From Tenacibaculum sp. Bg11-29 (lineage in GTDB: Bacteria; Bacteroidota; Bacteroidia; Flavobacteriales; Flavobacteriaceae), in contig NZ_PJBB01000003.1 in NCBI RefSeq assembly GCF_002836595.1, forward strand, positions 1,673,001-1,737,000: 64,000 bases of DNA, in the 5' to 3' direction. The stretch's first letter is position 1. Every line of letters begins with the position of its first letter. The position numbers and the translations under genes are program-made. Below the pieces are notes generated by a model. The model did not search any database and was not told the origin of the DNA. It worked only from the letters and a program-made list of their open reading frames with translations. This document shows, piece after piece, positions 15,604-24,622 of the stretch.

Positions 15604-17349
15604 TTATTTTATTTGAAGAATAAAAGGCATTCTAGCTTGAATTCCTTTTAGATTTTTTATTTGATTGATGTTATTATATAATTGATAATTTTCATCACCT
15701 AAAGCCTCTTTTAAAATTTCTTCTTTAGATGCTTTTACAAAAGGTGAGAATTTTAAAACATCCTTTAGTTCTTTTTTATAAGTTGGGTAATTACGTGTTT
15801 TATAAGACTCAATATTAGCCAGTTCAGCAGCTATAACAATCGCATCATTTAAGTTACCTAGTTTATCTACTAATCCATTTTTAAGAGCCTCTTTACCTGT
15901 CCAAACTCTACCTTGAGCAATTTCATTTACCTGCTCAAAAGTCATATTACGACCTGTTGCAACACGGTTTACAAAAGTAGTGTATATGTGTTCAACACCT
16001 TCTTTGGTTACATTATAAAATTTATCATTCATAGGTTCAAAAACACTATAATTAGGGTTGTTGTTTGTTGATACTTGTTCTGCGTTAATACCAATATCAC
16101 TAGCAAACTTATTAAAGTTAGGAATTGCCCCAAAAACACCTATAGAACCTGTAATAGTTGTAGGTTCAGCTACAATTTTATTAGCATTACAAGCAATATA
16201 ATAACCACCAGAAGCAGCTAAGTTACCCATAGAAACAACCAAAGGTTTGTCTTTTTTAGCCAATTCTAACTCACGCCAAATTAATTCAGAAGCTAAGGCA
16301 CTACCGCCTGGAGAGTTTACTCGTAATACAATAGCTTTTACATTTTTATCTTTTCTAGCTTTACGTATCGCTTTGTTTATAATACCTTGTCCAATTATGT
16401 TTTCATTTCCTTCAGCATACATTATTTGACCTTGTGCATAAATAACTGCAATTTTATTCTTGGCAGTAGAAGAAATTCTTCCTTTTCCAGAATTAATATA
16501 GTCTTCTAAAGAAATAGTATTTATTTTTTTATCAGTATGTAACGCTAGTTTTTCTTTGTATTCATCTTCATAAATAATACCATCAATTAAGTTGTTTTCT
16601 TTCGAAAGTGCAGCGTTTCTACCATTAGCATTATCCGCAATTAAATTTAATTGTTCAATAGAAATGTTTCTACTTTTACTAATAGCTCCAGTAATTTCAG
16701 ACCAAATAGATTTTAAAAGAGACGTTGTTTGTTCTCGATTGGCATCACTCATTTTATTAGTTAAATATGGTTCAACCGCACTTTTGTATTTACCATGACG
16801 AATTACCTCCATTTTAACACCATATTTATCTTCAAAGTCTTTATAATATAATACCTCAGTAGATAAGCCTTTAAAATCTATTGCTCCAACAGGATTTAAA
16901 AATAAACTATCGGCAACAGAACTTAAGTAGTAGTTTTTTTGTGAATACACATCGTTATATGCATAAACGAATTTCCCACTTTCTTTAAAATCTTCAATTT
17001 TTGCTCTAATAGCTTGCGTTTGTGCAACACCTGCATTTATATAAGTAGTTTTAATGCTAATACCTTTAATTTTTGTGTCTGTTTTTGCATTTTCAATAGC
17101 GTTAATTATCTTATTTAAAGCTAACTTATTGTCAGTTAATCCTAATTTTTCTGCAAAAGGGTTATCTTCTTTTGGAGCGTAATCTTTTATAGGAGTAGAT
17201 AAATCTAATTCTAAAATCGAATTTGATTTCACAATAATTTCATCTTCAGATCCTATTATTGAAGCAATAGCTATAAAAAATAAAAATATTAAAAAGAGGG
17301 CTATAAAAAAGCCAAGAGTAGAGGCTAGTAAATTTCGTAAAAACTTCAT
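15604..17349 (-). CDS. sppA: Signal peptide peptidase SppA, 67K type
   Basis: Membrane-bound S49 protease that degrades released signal peptides. A 581-residue double-domain protein with an N-terminal transmembrane segment (about 8-32). The catalytic Ser is S380 in NLAASGGYYIA and the general-base Lys is K189 in HGKYKSAVEP, matching the Ser-Lys dyad split between the two halves in E. coli SppA. NSPGGSALASE precedes the Ser. The TATATTTG box at 17372-17379 (minus) gives a likely promoter. It is a single-gene unit. Confidence 0.95.
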   Translation of the reverse strand: MKFLRNLLASTLGFFIALFLIFLFFIAIASIIGSEDEIIVKSNSILELDLSTPIKDYAPKEDNPFAEKLGLTDNKLALNKIINAIENAKTDTKIKGISIKTTYINAGVAQTQAIRAKIEDFKESGKFVYAYNDVYSQKNYYLSSVADSLFLNPVGAIDFKGLSTEVLYYKDFEDKYGVKMEVIRHGKYKSAVEPYLTNKMSDANREQTTSLLKSIWSEITGAISKSRNISIEQLNLIADNANGRNAALSKENNLIDGIIYEDEYKEKLALHTDKKINTISLEDYINSGKGRISSTAKNKIAVIYAQGQIMYAEGNENIIGQGIINKAIRKARKDKNVKAIVLRVNSPGGSALASELIWRELELAKKDKPLVVSMGNLAASGGYYIACNANKIVAEPTTITGSIGVFGAIPNFNKFASDIGINAEQVSTNNNPNYSVFEPMNDKFYNVTKEGVEHIYTTFVNRVATGRNMTFEQVNEIAQGRVWTGKEALKNGLVDKLGNLNDAIVIAAELANIESYKTRNYPTYKKELKDVLKFSPFVKASKEEILKEALGDENYQLYNNINQIKNLKGIQARMPFILQIK

Positions 17350-17371
17350 ATTATACTGTTAATTTTTTAAG

Positions 17372-17379
17372 CAAATATA
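17372..17379 (-). promoter_or_regulatory. -7 element of sppA
   Basis: TATATTTG on the minus strand, a perfect TAnnTTTG box 22 bases before the sppA ATG. No good TTG is seen at -33. Confidence 0.5.
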
Positions 17380-17403
17380 CAGTTTTACTAGAAGTTTAAA
17401 ATA

Positions 17404-17811
17404 TTATTGTAATACCATTCTATATTTACGTTGTGCAAATTCAAAATAATTAAAAAGCTTGTAATTTACCTCGTAGCCGTAATTAATATGTGAGTTATAG
17501 TCAATAACGTTCTCGTAAATGTTATTGTCGTAGTTAAAAGAATTATTAACTCTTGAATTCCAAATAGGAACATAGCGTCTATTTCTATTTTCTAAATAAC
17601 TTTCAGAATGATATCCAACAGGTTTTGCAATTGTGTTTAAATAAGTGGTAAAGCCAATATCAAAAATAATAATTTCATAAGCTAAGCTATCATTTTTAAT
17701 AACAACAGGTTGTTCTTTAGTATTCGTACTGCTTTTTAAAGGAGCTGTACCGCAAGCATAAAATAAAGTTATAAAAAGAATAGAAATCAAAATATATTTT
17801 AAAGCTTTCAT
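17404..17811 (-). CDS. DUF6146 family lipoprotein
   Basis: I chose the internal ATG at 17811 (135 residues) because it begins MKALKYILISILFITLFYACG, a lipoprotein signal ending in a lipobox Cys. The longer frame up to 17856 would place 15 extra residues before it. The mature part is rich in Tyr and Asn and contains the block RRYVPIWNSRVNN, typical of the small DUF6146 family in Flavobacteriia, whose function is unknown. It is probably anchored to a membrane facing the periplasm. It stands alone, divergent from tag. Confidence 0.65.
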   Translation of the reverse strand: MKALKYILISILFITLFYACGTAPLKSSTNTKEQPVVIKNDSLAYEIIIFDIGFTTYLNTIAKPVGYHSESYLENRNRRYVPIWNSRVNNSFNYDNNIYENVIDYNSHINYGYEVNYKLFNYFEFAQRKYRMVLQ

Positions 17812-17911
17812 AATTGGTAAAGTTTGTAAACATACAAGTTCTAAAAAATATTCCATTTTTCATAGATTTTTAACTTGTTTAATAGTAATTTTCATTTTTA
17901 AATAGGCAAAA

Positions 17912-18472
17912 ATGAAGAAAAGATGTTTTTGGGTAAGTAATGACCCTTTGTATATTGAGTATCATGATAATGAATGGGGAGTTCCAACTTTTGATGATAC
18001 AGAATTATTTGAGTTTTTGATTTTAGAAACTTTTCAAGCAGGATTAAGTTGGATAACTATTTTAAAAAAAAGAGAAAACTTTAAAAAAGCATTTAATAAT
18101 TTCGATTATAAGAAAATAGCAAACTATGGAGAGGGCAAGTATGAAGAGTTGCTTATGGATGCAGGGATTATAAGGAATAAATTAAAAATAAGAAGTGCTA
18201 TTACAAATGCAAAACTTTTTATGGATGTTCAAAAAGAGTTTGGCTCTTTTTCAAAATTCTTTTGGAGTTATACAGACGGAAAACCGATTGTAAATCATTT
18301 TAATAAACGAGAAGAAGTTCCTGCTACAACAGCTTTGTCTGATAAAATATCAAAAGACTTAAAAAAACGAGGATTTAAGTTTGTTGGGTCTACAGTAATT
18401 TATGCTTATATGCAATCTATGGGGATGGTAAATGACCATACAACTGATTGTTTTAGGTATAACGAAGTTTAA
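17912..18472 (+). CDS. tag: DNA-3-methyladenine glycosylase I
   Basis: Removes 3-methyladenine from alkylated DNA in base-excision repair. A 186-residue protein that opens MKKRCFWVSNDPLYIEYHDNEWG, with the zinc ligand Cys5 and the Tyr/Glu pocket residues of Tag. FQAGLSWITILKKRENF and the C-terminal zinc ligands in MVNDHTTDCFRY (His and Cys) follow. The length equals E. coli Tag (187). The gene stands alone and is followed 45 bases later by the M49 peptidase gene. Confidence 0.96.
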   Translation: MKKRCFWVSNDPLYIEYHDNEWGVPTFDDTELFEFLILETFQAGLSWITILKKRENFKKAFNNFDYKKIANYGEGKYEELLMDAGIIRNKLKIRSAITNAKLFMDVQKEFGSFSKFFWSYTDGKPIVNHFNKREEVPATTALSDKISKDLKKRGFKFVGSTVIYAYMQSMGMVNDHTTDCFRYNEV

Positions 18473-18517
18473 AATTCGTACATTTATCAGCAGAAAAATC
18501 AATTTAAAATAATAAAA

Positions 18518-20563
18518 ATGAAATTTAAACAAATGCTTTTTACTGCGGCAGCGGTTAGTGTATTAGTTTCTTGTGGGGTTGAGAGTAAAAAAGACCAAAA
18601 ACAAGAGGTAAAGCAAGAGGTTAAAGAGGAATCTAAATTTAACCACGAGGTTGAGCAATTTGCTGACATCAAGGTGTTAAGGTATCAGATACCTGGTTTT
18701 GAAGAATTAACATTAAAAGAAAAAGAATTAGTTTATTATTTAACGCAAGCAGGGTTAGCAGGTCGTGATATTATGTGGGATCAAAACTACCGTCACAACC
18801 TTGAAATTAGAGCTGCTTTAGAAAAAATAAATAACGAATATAAAGGAGACAGCGCTAGTAATGATTTTAAGAATTTCACAACTTATTTAAAACGTGTTTG
18901 GTTTTCAAACGGAATTCACCACCATTACTCTAATGATAAAATTAAGCCTACTTTTTCTAAAGAGTATTTAATAGGATTATTAAAGGATACAAATACTACC
19001 TTATCAACAGAAGCTTTAGATGTTATTTTTAATGATAAAGATGCTAAAAAAGTAAATAAGAAGGCAGGGGTAGATAATGTATTGGCATCAGCAATAAACT
19101 TTTATGGGCCAGATATTACGAGTAAAGATGTTGAAGCTTTTTATAAGACAGCATACAAAGGTCCTGAAAAACAACCAATCGAAGCAGGATTAAACTCTAA
19201 GTTAGTACGTGAAAACGGAAAGTTAGTAGAAAAGGTTTGGAAATCTTGTGGTATGTATGGTAAAGCAATTGACACTATAATTTTTTGGCTAGAGAAAGCT
19301 CAGGATGTTGCAGAGAATGAAAAGCAAGGAATAGCTTTAGGTTTATTAATAGAATATTATAAAACAGGTAGTTTAGATGTATGGGATAAATATTGCATTG
19401 CATGGGCTACTTCTACTGAAGGAAATATTGATTGGATAAATGGTTTTATTGAAGTTTACAATGACCCAAAAGGATATAGAGGTTCTTATGAGACTGTAGT
19501 GCAGATTAAAGACTTTGATATGTCTAAAAAGATGAAAGTTTTATCGGAGAACGTACAATGGTTTGAGGATAACGCTCCATTATTGCCAGCTCATAAAAAG
19601 AAGAATGTGGTAGGTGTTTCTTATAAAACAGTTAATGTGGCAGGTGAAGCAGGAGATGCATCGCCAAGTACACCAATTGGAGTAAATTTACCAAATAATA
19701 ATTGGATTCGTCAAGAACATGGATCAAAATCAGTTTCATTAGGAAATATTATTGGAGCTTACAATAGTGCAGGTGGATCAGGACGTTTAAAAGAGTTTGC
19801 TCATGATGATGAAGAAATAGCTTTAGAACTTGAGTACGGTAAATTAGCAGATAAATTACATACCGCTTTACATGAGGTAATCGGTCATGCTTCAGGTAAG
19901 ATAAACGAAGGAGTAGGGCAGCCAAAAGAAACATTAAAAAACTATGCATCTACGATGGAAGAGGGTAGAGCAGATTTAGTTGGTTTGTATTATTTAATGG
20001 ATCCTAAATTACAAGAATTAGGTTTAGTGAGCGATTGGGAAAAAGTAGGAAAAGCTGCTTATGATGGTTATATTAGAAACGGTTTAATGACGCAGTTAAT
20101 TCGAATTAATTTAGGTGATGATATTGAAGAAGATCATATGGTAAACCGCCAATGGGTATCTGCTTGGTCTTTTGAGCAAGGAAAGAAAGATAATGTAATA
20201 GAACAGGTTACTAAAGAAGGTAAAACATACTTTGTTGTAAATGATTACATGAAGCTTCGTGAAATTTTTGGACGTTTGTTAAAAGAAGCACAAAGAATTA
20301 AATCTGAAGGAGATTTTGAAGCTGCAAAAGCCTTAGTTGAAGGTTATGGTGTTAAAGTAAATCAAGATATTCATAAAGAAGTAAAACAGCGAAATGAGAA
20401 ATTTCCTGATGCGGCTTATAGCGGATTTGTAAATCCTGTTTTAGTGCCGGTTACTGATGCAAACGGAACTATAACTGATATAAAAGTTACACAGCCTAAA
20501 ACTTTTGAAGAACAAATGAAGTTTTATGCTAGAAACCATAGTTTTTTACCAGTTAAAAACTAA
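18518..20563 (+). CDS. M49 family dipeptidyl-peptidase III-like metallopeptidase, lipoprotein
   Basis: A 681-residue zinc peptidase. The lipobox VLVSC within the first 20 residues suggests lipidation and export, followed by a K/E-rich linker. The M49 signature HEVIGH lies at 452-457 (the family's HExxGH with an inserted residue), with the third-ligand motif EEGRAD at 481-486. M49 enzymes release dipeptides from the N-terminus of oligopeptides. The Bacteroides homologue is cytosolic or periplasmic, so the lipoprotein form here is worth noting. A strong terminator follows. Confidence 0.93.
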   Translation: MKFKQMLFTAAAVSVLVSCGVESKKDQKQEVKQEVKEESKFNHEVEQFADIKVLRYQIPGFEELTLKEKELVYYLTQAGLAGRDIMWDQNYRHNLEIRAALEKINNEYKGDSASNDFKNFTTYLKRVWFSNGIHHHYSNDKIKPTFSKEYLIGLLKDTNTTLSTEALDVIFNDKDAKKVNKKAGVDNVLASAINFYGPDITSKDVEAFYKTAYKGPEKQPIEAGLNSKLVRENGKLVEKVWKSCGMYGKAIDTIIFWLEKAQDVAENEKQGIALGLLIEYYKTGSLDVWDKYCIAWATSTEGNIDWINGFIEVYNDPKGYRGSYETVVQIKDFDMSKKMKVLSENVQWFEDNAPLLPAHKKKNVVGVSYKTVNVAGEAGDASPSTPIGVNLPNNNWIRQEHGSKSVSLGNIIGAYNSAGGSGRLKEFAHDDEEIALELEYGKLADKLHTALHEVIGHASGKINEGVGQPKETLKNYASTMEEGRADLVGLYYLMDPKLQELGLVSDWEKVGKAAYDGYIRNGLMTQLIRINLGDDIEEDHMVNRQWVSAWSFEQGKKDNVIEQVTKEGKTYFVVNDYMKLREIFGRLLKEAQRIKSEGDFEAAKALVEGYGVKVNQDIHKEVKQRNEKFPDAAYSGFVNPVLVPVTDANGTITDIKVTQPKTFEEQMKFYARNHSFLPVKN

Positions 20564-20586
20564 ATAAGAAGTTTAATTGAATTATA

Positions 20587-20616
20587 AAACCGATGCTATT
20601 TAGCATCGGTTTTTGT
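20587..20616 (+). terminator. Terminator after the M49 peptidase
   Basis: A 12-bp stem AAACCGATGCTA/TAGCATCGGTTT with a 2-base apparent loop, followed by U residues. Confidence 0.85.
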
Positions 20617-20640
20617 ATTTTTATAAAGTAAATTAATACG

Positions 20641-21561
20641 ATGGCAAGAAAAACTAAAGACCCAGGTTTTGGGTTTAATTCTCATGAAAATGTTAGAGGG
20701 ATTATTAATAAAGACGGAAGTTCGAATGTAATACATGTAAATAAAAAGTTTAATGTAGATGATTTATATACTTATTTCGTTGAAATGTCGTGGAGTCGAT
20801 TTTTTCTTTATGTTTTTATAGGATATACTTTTTTAAATATACTTTTCGGTTTTGTGTATACTTTAATCGGTATAGAACAAATAACACCATCAACTGGGAA
20901 TTTTTTTGGTGATTTTTTAAATGGTTTTTTCTTTAGTGCGCAAACATTAACAACCGTTGGTTATGGTGGTATCGCTCCAAAAGGAATTACAGCTAATTTA
21001 ATAGCTGCTTTTCAAGCAATGTTAGGCTTGTTATCTTTTTCATTTATTACAGGGTTATTGTACGGTAGATTTGCAAAACCAAAAGCAGCAATTCGTTTTA
21101 GTGATAATTTAATACTAAGAGATTTTAAAGAGCATAGGGCATTGATGTTTCGATTAATGAATAATCGAAAAACAATTATGATAGAACCCGAAATTAAAGT
21201 TACGTTATCAATAAATGAAAAAAACAAAGAAGGTCGCTATCAAAGAGCATTTCATGAATTAAAGTTAGAACGAGATAAAATAATGTACTTACCAACAGTT
21301 TGGACGGTTGTACATGAAGTAGGTGAAGAAAGTCCGTTACATAAATATTCAAATGAAGAAATAGAAAAGTTGGATGCGAAAGTATATATATTACTTAAGT
21401 ATCATGAAGAATCTTTTGGGCAGAGTGTGTATCAGGCAACATCATATGATTTCTCGAAGCTAGAAATAAATATGAAGTATAGCCCTTCATCTCATTTTAA
21501 TGAAGACGGCTTTACTGTTTTAGATCACGGAAAATTAAGTGAAGTTGAATTGATAAATTAA
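20641..21561 (+). CDS. Inward-rectifier potassium channel (KirBac family)
   Basis: A 306-residue inner-membrane channel. An amphipathic slide helix (about 30-45), TM1 (about 50-75), a pore helix with the selectivity filter TVGYGG (105-110) and TM2 (about 120-140) are followed by a cytoplasmic immunoglobulin-like domain beginning RFAKPKAAIRFSDN, where KirBac proteins have the same R-P-x-A-x-I-x-F-S segment. It lies 77 bases after the preceding stop, behind its terminator. The stop codon overlaps that of the small convergent membrane-protein gene. Confidence 0.93.
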   Translation: MARKTKDPGFGFNSHENVRGIINKDGSSNVIHVNKKFNVDDLYTYFVEMSWSRFFLYVFIGYTFLNILFGFVYTLIGIEQITPSTGNFFGDFLNGFFFSAQTLTTVGYGGIAPKGITANLIAAFQAMLGLLSFSFITGLLYGRFAKPKAAIRFSDNLILRDFKEHRALMFRLMNNRKTIMIEPEIKVTLSINEKNKEGRYQRAFHELKLERDKIMYLPTVWTVVHEVGEESPLHKYSNEEIEKLDAKVYILLKYHEESFGQSVYQATSYDFSKLEINMKYSPSSHFNEDGFTVLDHGKLSEVELIN

Positions 21562-21773
21562 CCTTTAATTAAAAATTTAGAAATAAATAACAAAGCTATA
21601 AGTGTTATAATTCCGACAGCTACATAAATAGCGCCATTTTTATAATGTTTGCTGTTGTTTTTTGCATCTTTTTTATAACTGTATATCATTAAAACTATAA
21701 AAGCAATAACAAATAAGCTAGCAAAAACAATTCTTCCAGGAGTAAACATTTTTGCAGCGATAGGAATAAGCAT
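21558..21773 (-). CDS. Small two-TM membrane protein, unknown
   Basis: A 71-residue protein with two hydrophobic segments (about 12-32 and 47-67) separated by a basic, polar loop (YKKDAKNNSKHYKNG). Basic residues in the loop put it in the cytoplasm by the positive-inside rule. Small proteins of this kind are frequent in Flavobacteriia, but I know no function. Its stop codon overlaps that of the KirBac gene (4 bases, convergent), leaving no room for a terminator between them. Confidence 0.6.
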   Translation of the reverse strand: MLIPIAAKMFTPGRIVFASLFVIAFIVLMIYSYKKDAKNNSKHYKNGAIYVAVGIITLIALLFISKFLIKG

Positions 21774-21811
21774 AAAATTGTATTTTTAGCAAAGTTAAAG
21801 AATGATTTATA

Positions 21812-22543
21812 ATGAATAAAACTAAAACGGCAATTGTTTTTGGAGCTACATCAGGTATCGGAAAAAAATTAACTGAATTATTAGTAAAAGATAATTTTAT
21901 AGTAGCAATTACAGGAAGAAGGTTAGCTAAACTCAAAGAATTAAAAGCGCAATATCCTAATCAAATTATTATAAAGAAAAATGACATTCAACAAGTTGGT
22001 GAGGTTGAAATTGTTTTTAATGAAATAGTAAGAGAATTAGGCGAAGTTCACTTAGTTATACATTCATCAGGAGTAGGCGAGGTAAATACTGAACTAGAGT
22101 GGGATATTGAGAATAAAACAATACAGACAAATGTAGTAGGGGCAACTAAAGTATATGATTTAGCTTATAATTTGTTTGAGAAACAACAATTTGGACACCT
22201 AGTAGGTATTTCATCAATAGCTTCGCTTCGAGGTAACAGAGAAGCACCTTCATATTTTGCATCTAAGGCATACCAAAAATCGTATTTAGAAAGTTTATAT
22301 ATCAAAACAAAAACAATTAAATCAAAGAAAGTCTATGTAACAGACATTCGTCCTGGTTTTATAGATACAGCAATGGCTTTAGGTGATGGGGTTTTCTGGA
22401 TGGTTACCTTAGAAAAAGCGACAAAACAAATATACTCGGCAATTAATAAAAAGAAAAGAGCTGCTTATATATCTAAAAGATGGAGATTTATAGCTTGGGT
22501 TTTAAAGATTGTTCCTGCTCAATTATTAAAAATAGCGACTTAG
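21812..22543 (+). CDS. Short-chain dehydrogenase/reductase
   Basis: A classical SDR of 243 residues. The NAD(P)-binding TGxxxGIG motif appears as GATSGIGKK (11-19), with a basic residue pattern (GRRLAKL about 36-42) that favours NADP. The active site has the Ser in SSIAS and the YxxxK motif YFASK, followed by the PGFIDTAMA segment. The substrate is unknown. It is first in a three-gene unit: the HAD phosphatase starts at the next base and the pyrophosphohydrolase follows. Confidence 0.9.
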   Translation: MNKTKTAIVFGATSGIGKKLTELLVKDNFIVAITGRRLAKLKELKAQYPNQIIIKKNDIQQVGEVEIVFNEIVRELGEVHLVIHSSGVGEVNTELEWDIENKTIQTNVVGATKVYDLAYNLFEKQQFGHLVGISSIASLRGNREAPSYFASKAYQKSYLESLYIKTKTIKSKKVYVTDIRPGFIDTAMALGDGVFWMVTLEKATKQIYSAINKKKRAAYISKRWRFIAWVLKIVPAQLLKIAT

Positions 22544-23224
22544 ATGAAAAAGAAAAATTTAATAGTTTTTGATATTGATGATACCTTAACGAAGAGCGAA
22601 AATCAACATCAAACAGCTTTTGTAAATACAATGATTAATTTTGGAATTACAGAAATTAATAAGAATTGGAAAAGCTATAAAAATGTAACAGATAGTTATA
22701 TTTTAAAACAAAATTTTGAAACGAATTTCGAGAAGGATTTTGAGATCTCTTTTATTGCTGATTTTGAAGATAAAATGACATCGTTATTTTTAAAAGAACC
22801 TGAAACTGTTGAAATTGAAGGAGCAAAAAAAGTAGTAGATTTTTTTATGAGAGAAACAGATTATGCTATTTGTTTTGCAACAGGCTCTTTGTTAAAACCA
22901 GCACTAATAAAGTTAGAACAAGCTACTATTAATTTTGTTCCAGTTTTGGTCGAATCCGCAAATAGTATTTATACTAGAGAGGATATCGTAAAATCAGCAA
23001 TTAATAAAGCAAGAGAATATTTTCAAGTAAATGAATTTGAAAACATTATTTCGGTGGGTGATGGAATTTGGGATTTAAAAACAGCTAGAAACTTAGGAAT
23101 CCATTTTTTAGGAATTAGAAATAAGAATTTAATAGATTTTAAACAAGAAAATATTAAAAGCCATATAGTTGATTGGACTAATTTTGACTTTCAAAAAATT
23201 AAAACAGCATTACAAATTATATAA
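22544..23224 (+). CDS. HAD-superfamily hydrolase
   Basis: A 226-residue phosphatase-like protein with motif I DIDDTLT (nucleophile D10), a helical cap insertion (about 20-90), motif II in FATGS, and motif IV GDGIWD about 165-170, as in the phosphoglycolate phosphatase/beta-phosphoglucomutase subgroup. The substrate cannot be told. The ATG follows the SDR stop codon without a gap and the next gene is 2 bases downstream, so it is co-translated in an operon with them. Confidence 0.86.
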   Translation: MKKKNLIVFDIDDTLTKSENQHQTAFVNTMINFGITEINKNWKSYKNVTDSYILKQNFETNFEKDFEISFIADFEDKMTSLFLKEPETVEIEGAKKVVDFFMRETDYAICFATGSLLKPALIKLEQATINFVPVLVESANSIYTREDIVKSAINKAREYFQVNEFENIISVGDGIWDLKTARNLGIHFLGIRNKNLIDFKQENIKSHIVDWTNFDFQKIKTALQII

Positions 23225-23226
23225 AA

Positions 23227-23613
23227 ATGAAAAATAAAATAAAAGCAGTACATGAATTTCATTCAGCATTTAAATTAAATATTCAAGACAAACCAACGGT
23301 TGCTATAACAGAAGATAGAAAATTGCTGCGTTATGAGCTGATGAAAGAAGAAAATGAAGAGTATTTAGAAGCTGCTAAAAACAATGATTTAGTTGAGGTT
23401 GCTGATGCTTTAGGAGACATGTTGTATATTTTGTGCGGAACAATTATCGAGCATGGTATGCAAGATAAAATAGAAGAAGTGTTTAATGAAATTCAACGAA
23501 GTAATATGAGTAAGTTAGGCGAAGACGGCAAGCCAATTTATCGTGAAGATGGCAAGGTTTTAAAAGGGCCTAATTATTTTAAGCCTAATTTAAATGAGAT
23601 TTTACACCAATAA
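23227..23613 (+). CDS. MazG/HisE-like nucleoside triphosphate pyrophosphohydrolase
   Basis: A 128-residue all-alpha NTP-PPase. The metal-binding ExxE...ExxD pattern is seen as EENEEY (about 36-41) and VADALGDMLYIL (about 58-69). The C-terminal block SKLGEDGKPIYREDGKVLKGPNYFKP is a known extension of MazG-like proteins in bacteria and phages. Such enzymes hydrolyse (modified) NTPs to NMP and pyrophosphate. It is the third gene of the SDR-HAD-MazG unit and ends at a strong bidirectional terminator. Confidence 0.88.
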   Translation: MKNKIKAVHEFHSAFKLNIQDKPTVAITEDRKLLRYELMKEENEEYLEAAKNNDLVEVADALGDMLYILCGTIIEHGMQDKIEEVFNEIQRSNMSKLGEDGKPIYREDGKVLKGPNYFKPNLNEILHQ

Positions 23614-23646
23614 AAAAAGTTCCTCTTTAAAAGAGGAACTTTTTTT
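23612..23646. terminator. Bidirectional terminator
   Basis: A stem of up to 17 bp (AAAAAAAGTTCCTCTTT with its complement) between convergent genes. A- and U-runs allow use in both directions. Confidence 0.88.
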
Positions 23647-23665
23647 ATGGTATTTATAAAATTTA

Positions 23666-24559
23666 TTAGTTACCTAAAATACGATTTAGTTCATAAGTTA
23701 AGGTTTTTACATTACTAACCATTTTAATAATAACACCTCTAGAATCTACAATAAGATGTGTAGGGTATTGCTTTACTTTTAATTTTTTAGACATGTATTT
23801 TTTCTGATTAGGTATCGTAACATATTTAAAAGTTTTGGTTTCTAAAAACTTAATAAGTTTATCTTTTTCATCAAAGGCTAAACTTACGAAATCAACATTA
23901 TTGTCTTTGTATTTGTCAACTAATTCATTCAGTTCTGGAAATTCTTCTACACAAACCTTACAGGTAATAAACCAGCATTTTAGAACAACTATTTTTCCTT
24001 TAGTATCTTCTTTGTTATGAGAATTTCCATCTAAATCTACAAAATCATAGCTAGGAAGTTTTTTTCCTTCCATTTTAAAGTAGTGGTGTGCAATGGTAGC
24101 TTTACTTACAATTGCCTTTTTAATTTTTTCGTCAGCACTTTCTTTAACAGCAACTAGTTGATATTGAGTTTTTCCTTTTTTTTCTGATTTAACAGAAATA
24201 TATGCACCAGTTCGTAATAAGGTTAAGAAAATCCCCTTATCCATTACAATCCCTTTATCATCAAGAGCAATAAAGGTTGACATTAAATCGATATTCTCTT
24301 TATGATAAGTGTTCCAATTACTAAAATTCTCTTGTATATTAGTAAGATTTACATTAGTATCAACACTTTTAGTATTGTTCTCTGTCTTTGTGACTTCAGT
24401 AGGTGTTTCTGATTTTTCTTTTATTGGCGTTTCTTTTTTTGTAGCTATAACTTCTTTCGGAGTTGTTTTTGTAGTATCACTAAAAAAGGTGCTTAACCCA
24501 AAAAAAGATAAGGCAAAACCTATAATTATTGATAACAGTGCGGGTATAATATTTTTCAT
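23666..24559 (-). CDS. TlpA-like thiol-disulfide oxidoreductase, membrane-anchored
   Basis: A 297-residue protein with an N-terminal membrane anchor (about 5-25), a long K/T/E-rich linker (about 30-75), a poorly conserved central domain (about 75-165) and a C-terminal thioredoxin/AhpC-TSA-like domain. Its redox motif is CKVC (C200, C203) in CWFITCKVCVEEFPEL, and the cis-Pro is in QYPTHLIV. The WCxxC of most TlpA proteins is replaced by ITCKVC. The domain faces the periplasm and probably reduces disulfides there. Its 3' end shares a terminator with the MazG-like gene. Confidence 0.87.
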   Translation of the reverse strand: MKNIIPALLSIIIGFALSFFGLSTFFSDTTKTTPKEVIATKKETPIKEKSETPTEVTKTENNTKSVDTNVNLTNIQENFSNWNTYHKENIDLMSTFIALDDKGIVMDKGIFLTLLRTGAYISVKSEKKGKTQYQLVAVKESADEKIKKAIVSKATIAHHYFKMEGKKLPSYDFVDLDGNSHNKEDTKGKIVVLKCWFITCKVCVEEFPELNELVDKYKDNNVDFVSLAFDEKDKLIKFLETKTFKYVTIPNQKKYMSKKLKVKQYPTHLIVDSRGVIIKMVSNVKTLTYELNRILGN

Positions 24560-24622
24560 TTACCTTAAGTAGGAGTTTAAAATATTGATTATTAAGTTAC
24601 TAAGATAGTTTTTTTTTAGAAC